Origin: an uncultured Acetatifactor sp.
GTDB taxonomy: Bacteria; Bacillota; Clostridia; Lachnospirales; Lachnospiraceae
Direction: 5' to 3'
Length of the DNA: 64,000 nt
Assembly: GCA_910589035.1 (NCBI GenBank)
Contig: CAJUSI010000066.1
Location: 4,988 to 68,987, forward strand
The position numbers were made by a program, and so were the translations under genes. The stretch's first letter is position 1, and every line of letters starts with the position of its first letter. Of this stretch, positions 1 to 8,476 are shown one piece after another. The notes under the pieces were generated by a model. It was not told the origin of the DNA. It did no database searches and worked only from the letters and a program-made list of their open reading frames with translations.

Positions 1-11
1 GCCCCCATGTC

Positions 12-881
12 CTATCCCTGCATTTTTCTGTGCAGCACCTCCAGAAAGCTCACCTGATTCAGCCTGATAAATTCCGTTGTTTCCCGGGAGCGTACAATGC
101 GCAGCTTATCCCCTGTCTGCAGGGGTATTATCTGGCTGCCGTCAAAGCCTGCCTCCACAGTCTGTATTCCGCCCTCTCCATGCCTGGTGACCTCTATCTC
201 AACCACATCCTCAGAGGACAGTACAATGCTTCTCTGACTCAGGGAATGAGGACAGATGGGAGTCAGCATAATCAGCTTTGCACCGGGCTCCACCAGGGGG
301 CCACCGGCTGACAGACTATAGCCCGTGGAGCCGGTGGGCGTAGAGACAATCATCCCGTCGGCACTGTAACCGTTCAGGAACTGTCCGTTCACAAAAATAT
401 TAAAGCGGATAATCCGCAGGGAACCTCTCCGGGAGATCACGATATCATTCAACGCCCATCCCTCCCCGGCGGAGCCGTCCGAAAAGCAGACTTTTCCGTC
501 CAGCATCATGCGGCTCTCCTGTACATAGTCTCCCGCCAGCAGTCTCTCCAGCGATTCCTCCAGATGGGAAGGCTCAATCTCCGTCATATACCCCAGAGTC
601 CCCAGATTCACGCCGATGATGGGAAGATGCATCCCCTTAGTCTCCCTTGCCGCCTGCAGCACGGTGCCGTCTCCTCCCAGGACAATCATGCAGTCCCCAT
701 CCCGGGGGATTCCCGTGCCCGCCTTCCCTTCCATTCCGGCGCCGGACTCGGACACCCAGCCTTCCCCGTCCGTCTTCAGCGTAATCCGCTTTCCCTTCAG
801 CTTCAGGAAGTCGCAGACCCGCTTTGTCGTGACCAGATTGCAGTCCTTGTGCACATTTGTGTATATCAGAAAATGTCTCAT
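12..881 (-). CDS. nadK: NAD kinase
   Basis: ATP-dependent NAD kinase that makes NADP in the cytosol. The product carries the family nucleotide-binding motif GGDGTVLQAAR in its N-terminal third and the later PTGSTGYS segment of the NAD site; about 289 residues is normal for the family. I chose the ATG at 881 because AGAAGGAG sits 5 bases upstream; the frame stays open to 929 but has no better ribosome site. It lies downstream of tlyA and dxs, the usual Clostridia order. A possible next gene (ATG at 8) is cut off by the window edge. Confidence 0.95.
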   Translation of the reverse strand: MRHFLIYTNVHKDCNLVTTKRVCDFLKLKGKRITLKTDGEGWVSESGAGMEGKAGTGIPRDGDCMIVLGGDGTVLQAARETKGMHLPIIGVNLGTLGYMTEIEPSHLEESLERLLAGDYVQESRMMLDGKVCFSDGSAGEGWALNDIVISRRGSLRIIRFNIFVNGQFLNGYSADGMIVSTPTGSTGYSLSAGGPLVEPGAKLIMLTPICPHSLSQRSIVLSSEDVVEIEVTRHGEGGIQTVEAGFDGSQIIPLQTGDKLRIVRSRETTEFIRLNQVSFLEVLHRKMQG

Positions 882-1093
882 AGACGCTCCTTCTACGGCC
901 GCTTCCGCCTGCTGTTCCCATCCGGGCATGCCGAAATCAAGATATATCCAGAATATACGGTATTTCGATGTCAGGTGCTCCGTCCGAACATGCCGGAGCA
1001 GAAATCATACTAATATGCCGGAATTCCCGGAATCTTGGTGCCGGGGTTCCATCCAGAATCAGCCGGGCAGGATCCGGGACCGTGAAAACGGAT

Positions 1094-1921
1094 TTATAAC
1101 AGCTCATGAGAAGCCCTCACCGTCTCCGCAATCCGTTCCTTCCAGGCAGCTGAAGCGGAAGTACCCTCCTTCGCCGTCCCCGGTTCCCTCTCTTTTTTCA
1201 GATGCATCAGATATTCGATATTGCCTTCCGCTCCCCGGAAGGGAGAGTAATCCAGATGAAGCACGGAAAATCCGGCGGTACCGGTATAGTCAATCATATC
1301 CGCAAGTACCCTTCGGTGAATTTCCGGCTTCCTTACCACGCCCTTTTTTCCCACATTCTCCCTGCCGGCTTCAAACTGGGGCTTAATCAGACAGACCATC
1401 TCTCCCCCCGCCTTCAGCAGTTCTCCTGCGGGAGCCAGTATTTTGGTCAAGGAGATAAAGGACACGTCCACGCTTGCAAAATCCGGTTCCTCCTCCACAT
1501 CCTCCCGCACCATATATCTGAAATTGGTCTGCTCCATACAGACCACCCTGGCATCCTCCCGCAGCTTATCCGCCAGCTGCCCCCTGCCTGTATCCACCGC
1601 ATATACCTTCGCGGCGCCATGCTGCAGCATGCAATCCGTAAAGCCTCCCGTGGAAGCGCCGATATCCACGCATATTTGACCGCTTAAGTCAATGTCCCAT
1701 TCCTCCAGGGCCTTCTCCAGCTTGTATCCTCCCCTGCCCACATATTTCTGTGCTGCCTCCACCGCCTTTAGCAGGATAGAGTCCCTCTCATAAAAGGCTC
1801 CCGGCTTTTCCGCCTTCTGTCCGTTCACATAGACCCCGCCGGCTTTGATGAGCTCCTTCGCCTTTTCCCGGGAAGGCGCATACCCCAGCTGTGTCAGAAT
1901 AATGTCAAGCCGCTCCCTCAT
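1094..1921 (-). CDS. tlyA: TlyA family rRNA 2'-O-methyltransferase (S4 domain plus FtsJ-like domain)
   Basis: Predicted SAM-dependent rRNA ribose methyltransferase of the TlyA/hemolysin A family. The N-terminal ~60 residues form an S4 RNA-binding domain (MRERLDIILTQLGYAPSREK) and the rest is an RrmJ/FtsJ fold with the SAM-binding stretch VDIGASTGGFTDCML and the later VSFISL strand. The length (275 aa) is typical. Its start overlaps the dxs stop by 4 bases (ATGA), showing translational coupling; nadK follows about 210 bp downstream. Confidence 0.93.
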   Translation of the reverse strand: MRERLDIILTQLGYAPSREKAKELIKAGGVYVNGQKAEKPGAFYERDSILLKAVEAAQKYVGRGGYKLEKALEEWDIDLSGQICVDIGASTGGFTDCMLQHGAAKVYAVDTGRGQLADKLREDARVVCMEQTNFRYMVREDVEEEPDFASVDVSFISLTKILAPAGELLKAGGEMVCLIKPQFEAGRENVGKKGVVRKPEIHRRVLADMIDYTGTAGFSVLHLDYSPFRGAEGNIEYLMHLKKEREPGTAKEGTSASAAWKERIAETVRASHELL

Positions 1922-3807
1922 GCCTTTCCACCGTCCCGCAGATGCGCCTCTTCCATGCCCATACCGCAGATCCTCTTTACGATACTCTCCTGGTCAATCC
2001 CAATTTCCCGCTTTAAGAGCTCCACGTTTCCATGCTCCACATAGGCGTCCGGGATGCTGATATTCAGAAACCGGTTCTGCAGATTCCTCCGGTTCATATA
2101 GTCCAGTACCTTCTCCCCATAGCCTCCGCAGGCCACATTTTCCTCCAGGGTGACGATCAGCGCATGCTCCCTGCAGGCCTCCTCCACGGCCTCCTCATCG
2201 ATGGGCTTCACAAACCTGGCATTGATCAGGCTTACGCCAAAGCCCTTCTCCTTCAGGGCATCCCGCACCTCTTCCGCCGTCTTTACCATGCTGCCCACCG
2301 CCAAAAGGGCGATCCCGCTCTCCCTGTAAATCCATTCCGCCTTTCCCGGCTCGATGGGCGCACGATACTCCCTCAGCCCCGCATAGGCTATACCCCGGGG
2401 ATAGCGCACCGCAATGGACTTTCCCAGGCCCACCGCAAATTTCATCATATCGGACAACTCCCATTTATTCTTGGGCGCACAGATATACATATTCGGAATA
2501 CCGGATAGATATGTAAAATCGAAGATTCCCTGATGGGTCTCCCCGTCGCTTCCCACAAGCCCAGCTCTGTCTATGGCAAATACCACCGGCAGATTCTGAA
2601 TACAGACATCGTGCAGAATCTGGTCATAGGCTCTCTGCAGGAAGGAGGAATATACCGCAACGATGGGTTTCAGTCCCCCCGCCGCAAGCCCTGCCGCAAA
2701 GGTCACCGCATGCTCCTCAGCAATCCCCACATCAAAGAAACGCTCCGGATACATATTGTGAAAGCGCTTCAGGCCTGTCCCGTCAGGCATGGCCGCCGTA
2801 ATTGCCACGATTCTGTCATCCCGCTGTCCCAGCTTGCACATGACGGTGGAGAAAACATCCGTATAGTTTGCGATGGTCCTGGGATGCGCCGGAATCCCCG
2901 TCTCGATATCAAAGGGCTCCGCGCCGTGAAATCTCGCGGGATGGCGTTCCGCAGGGCGGTACCCTTTTCCCTTCTGAGTCAGAACATGGATCAGCACCGG
3001 TCCTTCCACCCGCCTGGCGTCATTGATAACGGACTCCATGGTGCCGATATCATGCCCGTCCACAGGCCCCAGATAAGTAATTCCCATATCCTCGAAGAAC
3101 ATCCCCGGAATCACCAGCTGCTTGAAGCTGCTCTTTGCCCTGCGGATTCTGGTAATCATATTGTCCCCTCTCTTGGTACCCAGCAGCGCATTGTAAATTC
3201 CCTTTTTTAAATCCAGGTAACCGGAGGCGGTGCGGATGCTGTTGAGATACTTGGACACGCCCCCCACATTCTCGGAGATGGACATATTATTATCATTCAG
3301 TATGATGATGAAATTCGTCTCTAGCTTTGAGGCATTGTTCAGTGCCTCATAAGCCATTCCCCCGGTCAGCGAGCCGTCTCCGATTACGGATACCACCGTG
3401 TGATTCCCCCCCGTAATCTCCCTTGCCCGCACCAGTCCAAGGCCCGCCGAGATGGAAGTTGAACTGTGCCCGGTGTCAAAGACGTCGCATTCGCTTTCTT
3501 TGCGTTTGGGAAAACCGCTCAGACCATGAAGCTGGCGCAGAGAACCGAACTCTTTCCTTCGTCCGGTCAGAATTTTGTGTGTGTAGGACTGATGTCCCAC
3601 ATCCCAGATAATCTTGTCCTCAGGCAGCTGCAGAGCCAGATGCAAAGCCATGGTCAGCTCCACCGCCCCCAGATTCGACCCCAGATGCCCCCCTGTCACG
3701 CTGATCTGCCGAATCAGGAAATCCCGGATTTCCTGTGCCAGCAAGGGCAGTTCGTCCCTCTTTATCTTCTTTATGTCATTCGCCTGTTCTATGGTCTCCA
3801 GCAGCAT
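1918..3807 (-). CDS. dxs: 1-deoxy-D-xylulose-5-phosphate synthase
   Basis: Thiamine-diphosphate enzyme that condenses pyruvate and glyceraldehyde 3-phosphate, the first step of the MEP isoprenoid pathway. The sequence shows the transketolase-like GDGSLTGGMAYEALNN cofactor motif, GHQSYTHKILTGR near the N-terminus, and the pyrimidine-domain stretch FDVGIAEEHAVTFAAGLA. At 629 aa it is full length. It sits just downstream of ispA, another isoprenoid gene, and overlaps tlyA by 4 bases. Confidence 0.97.
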   Translation of the reverse strand: MLLETIEQANDIKKIKRDELPLLAQEIRDFLIRQISVTGGHLGSNLGAVELTMALHLALQLPEDKIIWDVGHQSYTHKILTGRRKEFGSLRQLHGLSGFPKRKESECDVFDTGHSSTSISAGLGLVRAREITGGNHTVVSVIGDGSLTGGMAYEALNNASKLETNFIIILNDNNMSISENVGGVSKYLNSIRTASGYLDLKKGIYNALLGTKRGDNMITRIRRAKSSFKQLVIPGMFFEDMGITYLGPVDGHDIGTMESVINDARRVEGPVLIHVLTQKGKGYRPAERHPARFHGAEPFDIETGIPAHPRTIANYTDVFSTVMCKLGQRDDRIVAITAAMPDGTGLKRFHNMYPERFFDVGIAEEHAVTFAAGLAAGGLKPIVAVYSSFLQRAYDQILHDVCIQNLPVVFAIDRAGLVGSDGETHQGIFDFTYLSGIPNMYICAPKNKWELSDMMKFAVGLGKSIAVRYPRGIAYAGLREYRAPIEPGKAEWIYRESGIALLAVGSMVKTAEEVRDALKEKGFGVSLINARFVKPIDEEAVEEACREHALIVTLEENVACGGYGEKVLDYMNRRNLQNRFLNISIPDAYVEHGNVELLKREIGIDQESIVKRICGMGMEEAHLRDGGKA

Positions 3808-3842
3808 ACTTCAACCATATCCTTTCCGGCGCGTTCCGTTCT

Positions 3843-4793
3843 TTATTTACGCCTGTGTATTAAATTCAGAATCAGTTGCTTTAAAAATGCATGCTCCCCC
3901 TCAAAGCCGTCCAGAATGGCCGCCGCCTCCCTGGACAAAGCCTCCACCTGGCTTCCAGCCGCTTCCAGTCCCTTCAGGGTTACATAGGTCTGCTTGTGAT
4001 TCTGGGCATCGCTGCCCACCGGCTTCCCCAGTTCCCGGCTGTCCCCCGTCACATCAAGGATATCATCCTGAATCTGAAACGCTATTCCGATATTATATGC
4101 ACATTTTTCAATTTCCGCCACCTGGCTCCCGCTGGCGCCGGCCAGAATTGCGCCGATCATCATGGCCGCCTGTATCAATGCGGCAGTCTTATGCTCATGA
4201 ATAAAGACAAGCTCCCGCTCCGTGATATCCGACTGCAGCTTCTCTGCCGTCACGTCCACGGCCTGTCCGCCTATCATGCCCCGGGCGCCCGCTTTCACCG
4301 CCAGCACCGAAAGCGCGGACCACACCCTCCCTGCCCCGGACAAAGCTGCCTCCGGAAATTCCTGTTCCGCCTTCCCCAAATAATTATTTCCTGCGCCAAG
4401 CGCCGTCTCAAAGGCATAATTCAACAGCGCATCCCCTGCCAGGATCCCCATGGCATCCCCGTAGACACACCAGGTGGTCTCCCTGCCCCGGCGGTAGCGG
4501 TCATTGTCCATGGCAGGCAGATCGTCATGCACCAGAGAATAGGTATGAATCATCTCGATAGCCGCCATAAAGCATTCCACGTCTCTATCCCTTCCGCCCC
4601 CGCACATCCGGTAGGTCTCCCACATTAATATGGGGCGCAGACGTTTCCCTCCGGCAATCAGGCTGTAATTCATGGCCTCCATAAGCCCTGCCTGGCATCC
4701 TGTCTCCTTCGGGAGAAAGCGTGCCAGCACTGCCTCCGCCCGTTCCGTGTCTTCTTTCAGCCTGCTCTCAAACTCCCTGGTATCCACTTTCAA
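3843..4793 (-). CDS. ispA: Polyprenyl (farnesyl/geranyl) diphosphate synthase
   Basis: Trans-prenyltransferase that elongates allylic diphosphates with isopentenyl diphosphate. It has the first aspartate-rich motif VHDDLPAMDND, the second one FQIQDDILDVTGD, and the GGKRLRP substrate motif near the N-terminus. At 316 aa it is slightly longer than E. coli IspA. The start overlaps xseB by 26 bases, which fits the conserved xseA-xseB-ispA-dxs cluster. Chain length (C15 or C20) cannot be decided from this alone. Confidence 0.95.
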   Translation of the reverse strand: MKVDTREFESRLKEDTERAEAVLARFLPKETGCQAGLMEAMNYSLIAGGKRLRPILMWETYRMCGGGRDRDVECFMAAIEMIHTYSLVHDDLPAMDNDRYRRGRETTWCVYGDAMGILAGDALLNYAFETALGAGNNYLGKAEQEFPEAALSGAGRVWSALSVLAVKAGARGMIGGQAVDVTAEKLQSDITERELVFIHEHKTAALIQAAMMIGAILAGASGSQVAEIEKCAYNIGIAFQIQDDILDVTGDSRELGKPVGSDAQNHKQTYVTLKGLEAAGSQVEALSREAAAILDGFEGEHAFLKQLILNLIHRRK

Positions 4794-5004
4794 ACTCCTC
4801 CAACTGTCCTTCTCCGTTCAGCTTCAGCACCTGCTTCTCCACCCGGTCGATCTGATCGTTGCATTTCTTCAAGACCGTCATTCCCTCGTTGTAGGCCCGA
4901 AATGCCTCCTCTAACGGAATATCGTCTTTTTCCAGTCTTTCAATCAGTTCTTCCAGCCTGGTAAAATTTTCCTCCAGGCTGAGTTTACCTGTCTCTTCGC
5001 TCAT
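4768..5004 (-). CDS. xseB: Exodeoxyribonuclease VII small subunit
   Basis: Small subunit of exonuclease VII, which with XseA degrades single-stranded DNA to oligonucleotides. The 78-residue helical protein has the family pattern FTRLEELIERLEKDDIPLEE followed by a basic helix. It lies 15 bp after the xseA stop and overlaps ispA, so it is translated within one operon. Confidence 0.95.
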   Translation of the reverse strand: MSEETGKLSLEENFTRLEELIERLEKDDIPLEEAFRAYNEGMTVLKKCNDQIDRVEKQVLKLNGEGQLEEFESGYQGV

Positions 5005-5019
5005 TTGCCGTCCTCCTGT

Positions 5020-6318
5020 TTATAATCGCCGGGCTCCCGGCATTTTAGGGCCGTCCTGTTCCGTTTCCGGCAGTTTATTCCCCATCTGCCTTTCCCTGCC
5101 CATGCCGTTCACCTCCCGGGTCACGCCGGTCACCTTCGCCTCGATCCTTCCGTCGCTGACTCTTATGAGAATATCCTGTCCTTCCAGCACCTGTCCTGCG
5201 GAACGGATATTCCTGCCCTCCTTATCTTCCACATAGGAATAGCCGCCATTCAGCCGCTCCAAGGGGGAAAGTCCCTTCATCCTCTCAATATAAACCGCCA
5301 TTTTCTGCCGTCTTTTGTCCAGGAGCCGGCTCATCCGCGCCTGGAGCTTCTCCTCCGCCGAAAGTGCCTCCATCTTCTTCTGGCGGATACGGTACACGGG
5401 ACTCACGGTCTTCAGCCGCAGCGCCCTGTTTTCCGCAAGCCGGCGCGTCTGTGCGAGCTTCCTCTCCATCGCCCGGTTCAGCCTGTCCCTGTACACCCCA
5501 AAGGATCCCAGTATCTCACGGATATCCGCCACCGCCAGTTCTGCGGCCGCAGAAGGGGTGGGCGCCCGCAGGTCCGCCACATAATCTATGATTGTGATGT
5601 CCGTCTCATGCCCCACCGCAGAGATAACCGGCACCCGGCAGTCAAACACCGCCTGGGCCACCGCCCTCTCGTTAAAGGCCCAGAGATCCTCTATGGAGCC
5701 GCCGCCCCTTCCCACGATCATCACATCCACCCGAAGCTTCTCCAACGCCCGGATTCCGTTTACTATGCTTGGAACCGCCGCCTCGCCCTGCACAATAGCC
5801 GGATAGAGAAGGATCTGTACATAAGGATTCCTCCTGCGAGCTATCTGGATGATATCCCGCACAGCCGCTCCCGTATCCGCCGTCACCACCCCCAGAGTCC
5901 TGATCAGCCTGGGAATGGGCTGTTTATATTCCCGGGCAAACATGCCGGCTTCCTCCAGTTCACGCTTCAGGGCCTCATACCTTTCATAGAGCTGTCCGCT
6001 TCCGTCCAGCATAATCTGCTTTGCATAGAGCTGATACTTCCCGTCCCTCTCATACACATCCACCGTGCCGCCCACAATCACCTGCTGCCCTTCAGACATA
6101 CGAAAAGAGAGACCTGAGCGGCTGCCTGCAAACATCACGCAGCTTATGGTCCCTTTCAAATCCTTCAAAGTGAAATAAATATGGCCGGAGGAATGGTATT
6201 TACAGTTGCTCACCTCTCCCTTTACAAAGAGGCTGCGCAAAAGATAATCCTGCGTGAACATATTTTTAATATAGGAATTCAATTGTCCTACGGTATAAAC
6301 ATTCCGAATCTCAATCAC
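5020..6318 (-). CDS. xseA: Exodeoxyribonuclease VII large subunit
   Basis: Catalytic large subunit of exonuclease VII. The N-terminal OB-fold (about residues 1-100, including KGEVSNCKYHSSGHIYFTLK) is followed by the catalytic domain with GVVTADTGAAVRDI, the VGRGGGSIEDLWAFN motif and AVGHETDITIIDYVADLRAPTPSAAAE-type segment, then a coiled-coil C-terminus. At 432 aa it is of usual length. Its start overlaps the nusB stop by 8 bases. The last ~35 residues are hydrophilic and poorly conserved in type. Confidence 0.96.
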   Translation of the reverse strand: MIEIRNVYTVGQLNSYIKNMFTQDYLLRSLFVKGEVSNCKYHSSGHIYFTLKDLKGTISCVMFAGSRSGLSFRMSEGQQVIVGGTVDVYERDGKYQLYAKQIMLDGSGQLYERYEALKRELEEAGMFAREYKQPIPRLIRTLGVVTADTGAAVRDIIQIARRRNPYVQILLYPAIVQGEAAVPSIVNGIRALEKLRVDVMIVGRGGGSIEDLWAFNERAVAQAVFDCRVPVISAVGHETDITIIDYVADLRAPTPSAAAELAVADIREILGSFGVYRDRLNRAMERKLAQTRRLAENRALRLKTVSPVYRIRQKKMEALSAEEKLQARMSRLLDKRRQKMAVYIERMKGLSPLERLNGGYSYVEDKEGRNIRSAGQVLEGQDILIRVSDGRIEAKVTGVTREVNGMGRERQMGNKLPETEQDGPKMPGARRL

Positions 6319-6721
6319 CCAGCTTTACAATCTTGGCCAGAATGGCATTCACAAAGCCCCCCGAATTATCCTGGCCATATTTTTTAGCGATTTCCACCGC
6401 TTCGTCGATTGCCACGCCGGCGGGAATATCCTCGTCATACCGCATCTCATAGATGCCGAGACGAAGCACCGCCAGCTCCACCTTACCCATGCGGGCAGTA
6501 TCCCAGCCCACGGTATTCTCCTCAATCAATCTGTCTATCTCATGTATCCTCTCCCGCACTGCCTGACACCTTGCCTCGATGGCATCAGCGTCCTGCCGGG
6601 AAGAAATCTCCTCGTTATCCTCCAGAAACAGCCTCATCTGCCGGGGCATTTCCTCCGCCGGATAAAATGCTTCGCGGAATAAAAGCTTGAAAATCTGCTC
6701 TCTCTGCTCGTGTCGTCCCAT
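6311..6721 (-). CDS. nusB: Transcription antitermination factor NusB
   Basis: All-helical NusB, which binds boxA RNA with NusE (S10) in antitermination of rRNA transcription. It shows the typical N-terminus (REQIFKLLFREAFY) and the C-terminal AIDEAVEIAKKYG and FVNAILAKI signature. The product is 136 aa. It lies between an Asp23-family gene and xseA, the standard order in Firmicutes. Confidence 0.95.
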   Translation of the reverse strand: MGRHEQREQIFKLLFREAFYPAEEMPRQMRLFLEDNEEISSRQDADAIEARCQAVRERIHEIDRLIEENTVGWDTARMGKVELAVLRLGIYEMRYDEDIPAGVAIDEAVEIAKKYGQDNSGGFVNAILAKIVKLGD

Positions 6722-6760
6722 TGAATACTCCCCCCTGTACCGGGAAACTTCTGTACGGTT

Positions 6761-7138
6761 CTACCTTACCTTTATGCCGGAAATGCGAATATTGACATCC
6801 GTGCACTCAAGTCCTGTCATATTCTCAATGGCAGCCTTCACCTTCGCCTGCACCTGATGGCAGGTAGCCGGAATATTATAGCCGTATTCCATTGTCACCG
6901 CCAGATCCACTCTCACCTTTCTGCCTGTGACAATCACCCTCACTCCCTTGGTCAGCTTCTTCATGCCGACCCTGCCCATCAGTTCATTTGTAATATTTCC
7001 GACCATGGCGCTTACGCCCTCCACCTCCGTAGCCGCAAGGGAAGCGATCATTGCCACCACATCGTCCGCAATCTGCACCACGCCCGTATTTTCCTCGGCG
7101 TTCAGTACAACTGTTGTCTTCTCCACTTCTTTTCCCAT
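6761..7138 (-). CDS. Asp23/Gls24 family envelope stress response protein
   Basis: Asp23 (DUF322) family protein, about 125 aa; family members are membrane-associated or cytosolic proteins linked to alkaline or envelope stress. The conserved pattern of two domain halves (GVVQIADDVVAMIASLAATEV, and later the VTMEYG and CHQVQAKVKAAIE segments) is visible. I placed the start at 7138, 8 bases after AGGAGG; the frame is open to 7189 without a ribosome site. It precedes nusB, as in many Clostridia (YqhY-NusB). Confidence 0.9.
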   Translation of the reverse strand: MGKEVEKTTVVLNAEENTGVVQIADDVVAMIASLAATEVEGVSAMVGNITNELMGRVGMKKLTKGVRVIVTGRKVRVDLAVTMEYGYNIPATCHQVQAKVKAAIENMTGLECTDVNIRISGIKVR

Positions 7139-7177
7139 TAGAATATCCTCCTGAAAAGCATCTTGCATATAAGAATT

Positions 7178-7207
7178 AGTATACCACACTTTCTAGCTGT
7201 TTGTCAC
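7178..7207 (-). promoter_or_regulatory. Candidate sigma-A promoter for the Asp23-nusB-xse-dxs cluster
   Basis: Read on the minus strand, GTGACA (7202-7207) and TATACT (7178-7183) are separated by 18 bp, 40 bp upstream of the Asp23 start. Position and spacing fit a vegetative promoter; the -35 box matches 5 of 6 bases. Confidence 0.55.
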
Positions 7208-8449
7208 CCAAAATGTCAATGAGAGTTGTTTTTCATTCTGCGCATAGGCAATACTGCTCTCCCCGCCCGTCAGGTACTGAAAGATTTCCTGTTCCTCTAT
7301 CAGCTCGCTCACCATGGTTTCATAGCACAGAGCGTCGCAGCATTTGATGGTCACATCATTGCGTCCTTCCTCGATGGCCCTCCGGAACAATGCCCCCATC
7401 TGCTCCCTGTCATAGGAAGTGAAGAAAGCGCCCTCCCGCACATAGTAGTTTGCGCCTGTTGCGGTGCAGTGCGGCATGGCAACCAGTCCGCCGATTGTAT
7501 GGGTGCGCTGAATCTCCTCCGTGGTGACATTCAGGTAGTCGTAATTGATCTCCGGCATATTCAGGGAAACGCCTCCCCCGGCATCCTGCATATCCTCCGT
7601 CCGGTAAGAGACATCTCCCCATGTGGTATCCACATAATAATACTCTCCGTCTACCTTCACCAGGTTCCAGGCATGTCCTTCCCCGGTCTCCACCGTGCCC
7701 AGCACCAGCGTGCACTCCAGCCCCAGTCTGTTCAGAAGGTACTGGGTTGCCTTGGCATACCCCTGACAGACCGACAGATGATGCACAAATACAGAATATA
7801 TGTTCTGATTGTCCGGGGCATCCAGATCATAATCCGTATTCCGTATCAGGGTCTCATAGACATATTTCACCTTTTCATAGTCGGAGGAAATCGCAGCCGC
7901 GCCGTCCAGAATCGCATCCGCAGCCGCCAGGATTTCCTCCCTTCGCACCGCGGCCGTCTCCGAATCCGTATTGTAGCTTCCTGAAAATTCTATGTCCAAC
8001 AGCCTATCCCCTCTCATGTATTTCGTGTAGGAATAACCGTCCACATAAAAAAGCTCCGGATGATCGTTTAAGACGCACTGAAAGATTCTGTCAACATCCG
8101 TCTCATCCAATCCTGCCTCGATCCCCTCCCGGCTCAGACGTACCTTCTCCTGAAAGCCTCCCAGAATCCGCTCCATATCATGATACCACAGCTGTTCCTC
8201 CCGGCTCAGGGTATTACAGGAAAAGGGGAAGGCTTCCTCCATCAGATAGCACACTTCCGGCTCCGCTTCCTCCACGGAGCTCTCCTCCGGGACATCTTCC
8301 TCCTGTGCCACCTTCCCGGACAGGATCTCACAAAAAATAAAATCCCTGGGAATTTCATCCAGCAGCGCCATCCCCTCACAGCCCGTAAGCATAGTGACCA
8401 GAAGTATCATTCCGGCAATCCGCAGTAAAATGTGCTTTTCCTTCTTCAT
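7193..8449 (-). CDS. Transglutaminase-like domain lipoprotein
   Basis: Predicted secreted lipoprotein: a signal segment ends in the lipobox LTGC about 25 residues from the start. A transglutaminase/cysteine-protease-like core follows, with VCQGYAKATQYLLNRLGL (likely catalytic Cys), GHAWNLVKVDG (His) and YYVDTTWGD (Asp). The family acts on peptides or cell-wall linked substrates, but the substrate is unknown. I chose ATG 8449 over an upstream TTG at 8476 because GGGGGAAGGA precedes it and it begins the signal peptide. A second protein with the same core is encoded at 17696-19318. Confidence 0.85.
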   Translation of the reverse strand: MKKEKHILLRIAGMILLVTMLTGCEGMALLDEIPRDFIFCEILSGKVAQEEDVPEESSVEEAEPEVCYLMEEAFPFSCNTLSREEQLWYHDMERILGGFQEKVRLSREGIEAGLDETDVDRIFQCVLNDHPELFYVDGYSYTKYMRGDRLLDIEFSGSYNTDSETAAVRREEILAAADAILDGAAAISSDYEKVKYVYETLIRNTDYDLDAPDNQNIYSVFVHHLSVCQGYAKATQYLLNRLGLECTLVLGTVETGEGHAWNLVKVDGEYYYVDTTWGDVSYRTEDMQDAGGGVSLNMPEINYDYLNVTTEEIQRTHTIGGLVAMPHCTATGANYYVREGAFFTSYDREQMGALFRRAIEEGRNDVTIKCCDALCYETMVSELIEEQEIFQYLTGGESSIAYAQNEKQLSLTFWVTNS

Positions 8450-8476
8450 GGGCAGTCTTCCTTCCCCCTTGTCCAA

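Noticed and set aside
1..8. Start of an ArgR gene on the minus strand
   Set aside because: Only an ATG and two codons are inside the window; the gene order is suggestive but nothing can be supported.
7139..7189. Longer N-terminus of the Asp23 protein
   Set aside because: AGGAGG and family length point to ATG 7138; the upstream part overlaps the promoter.
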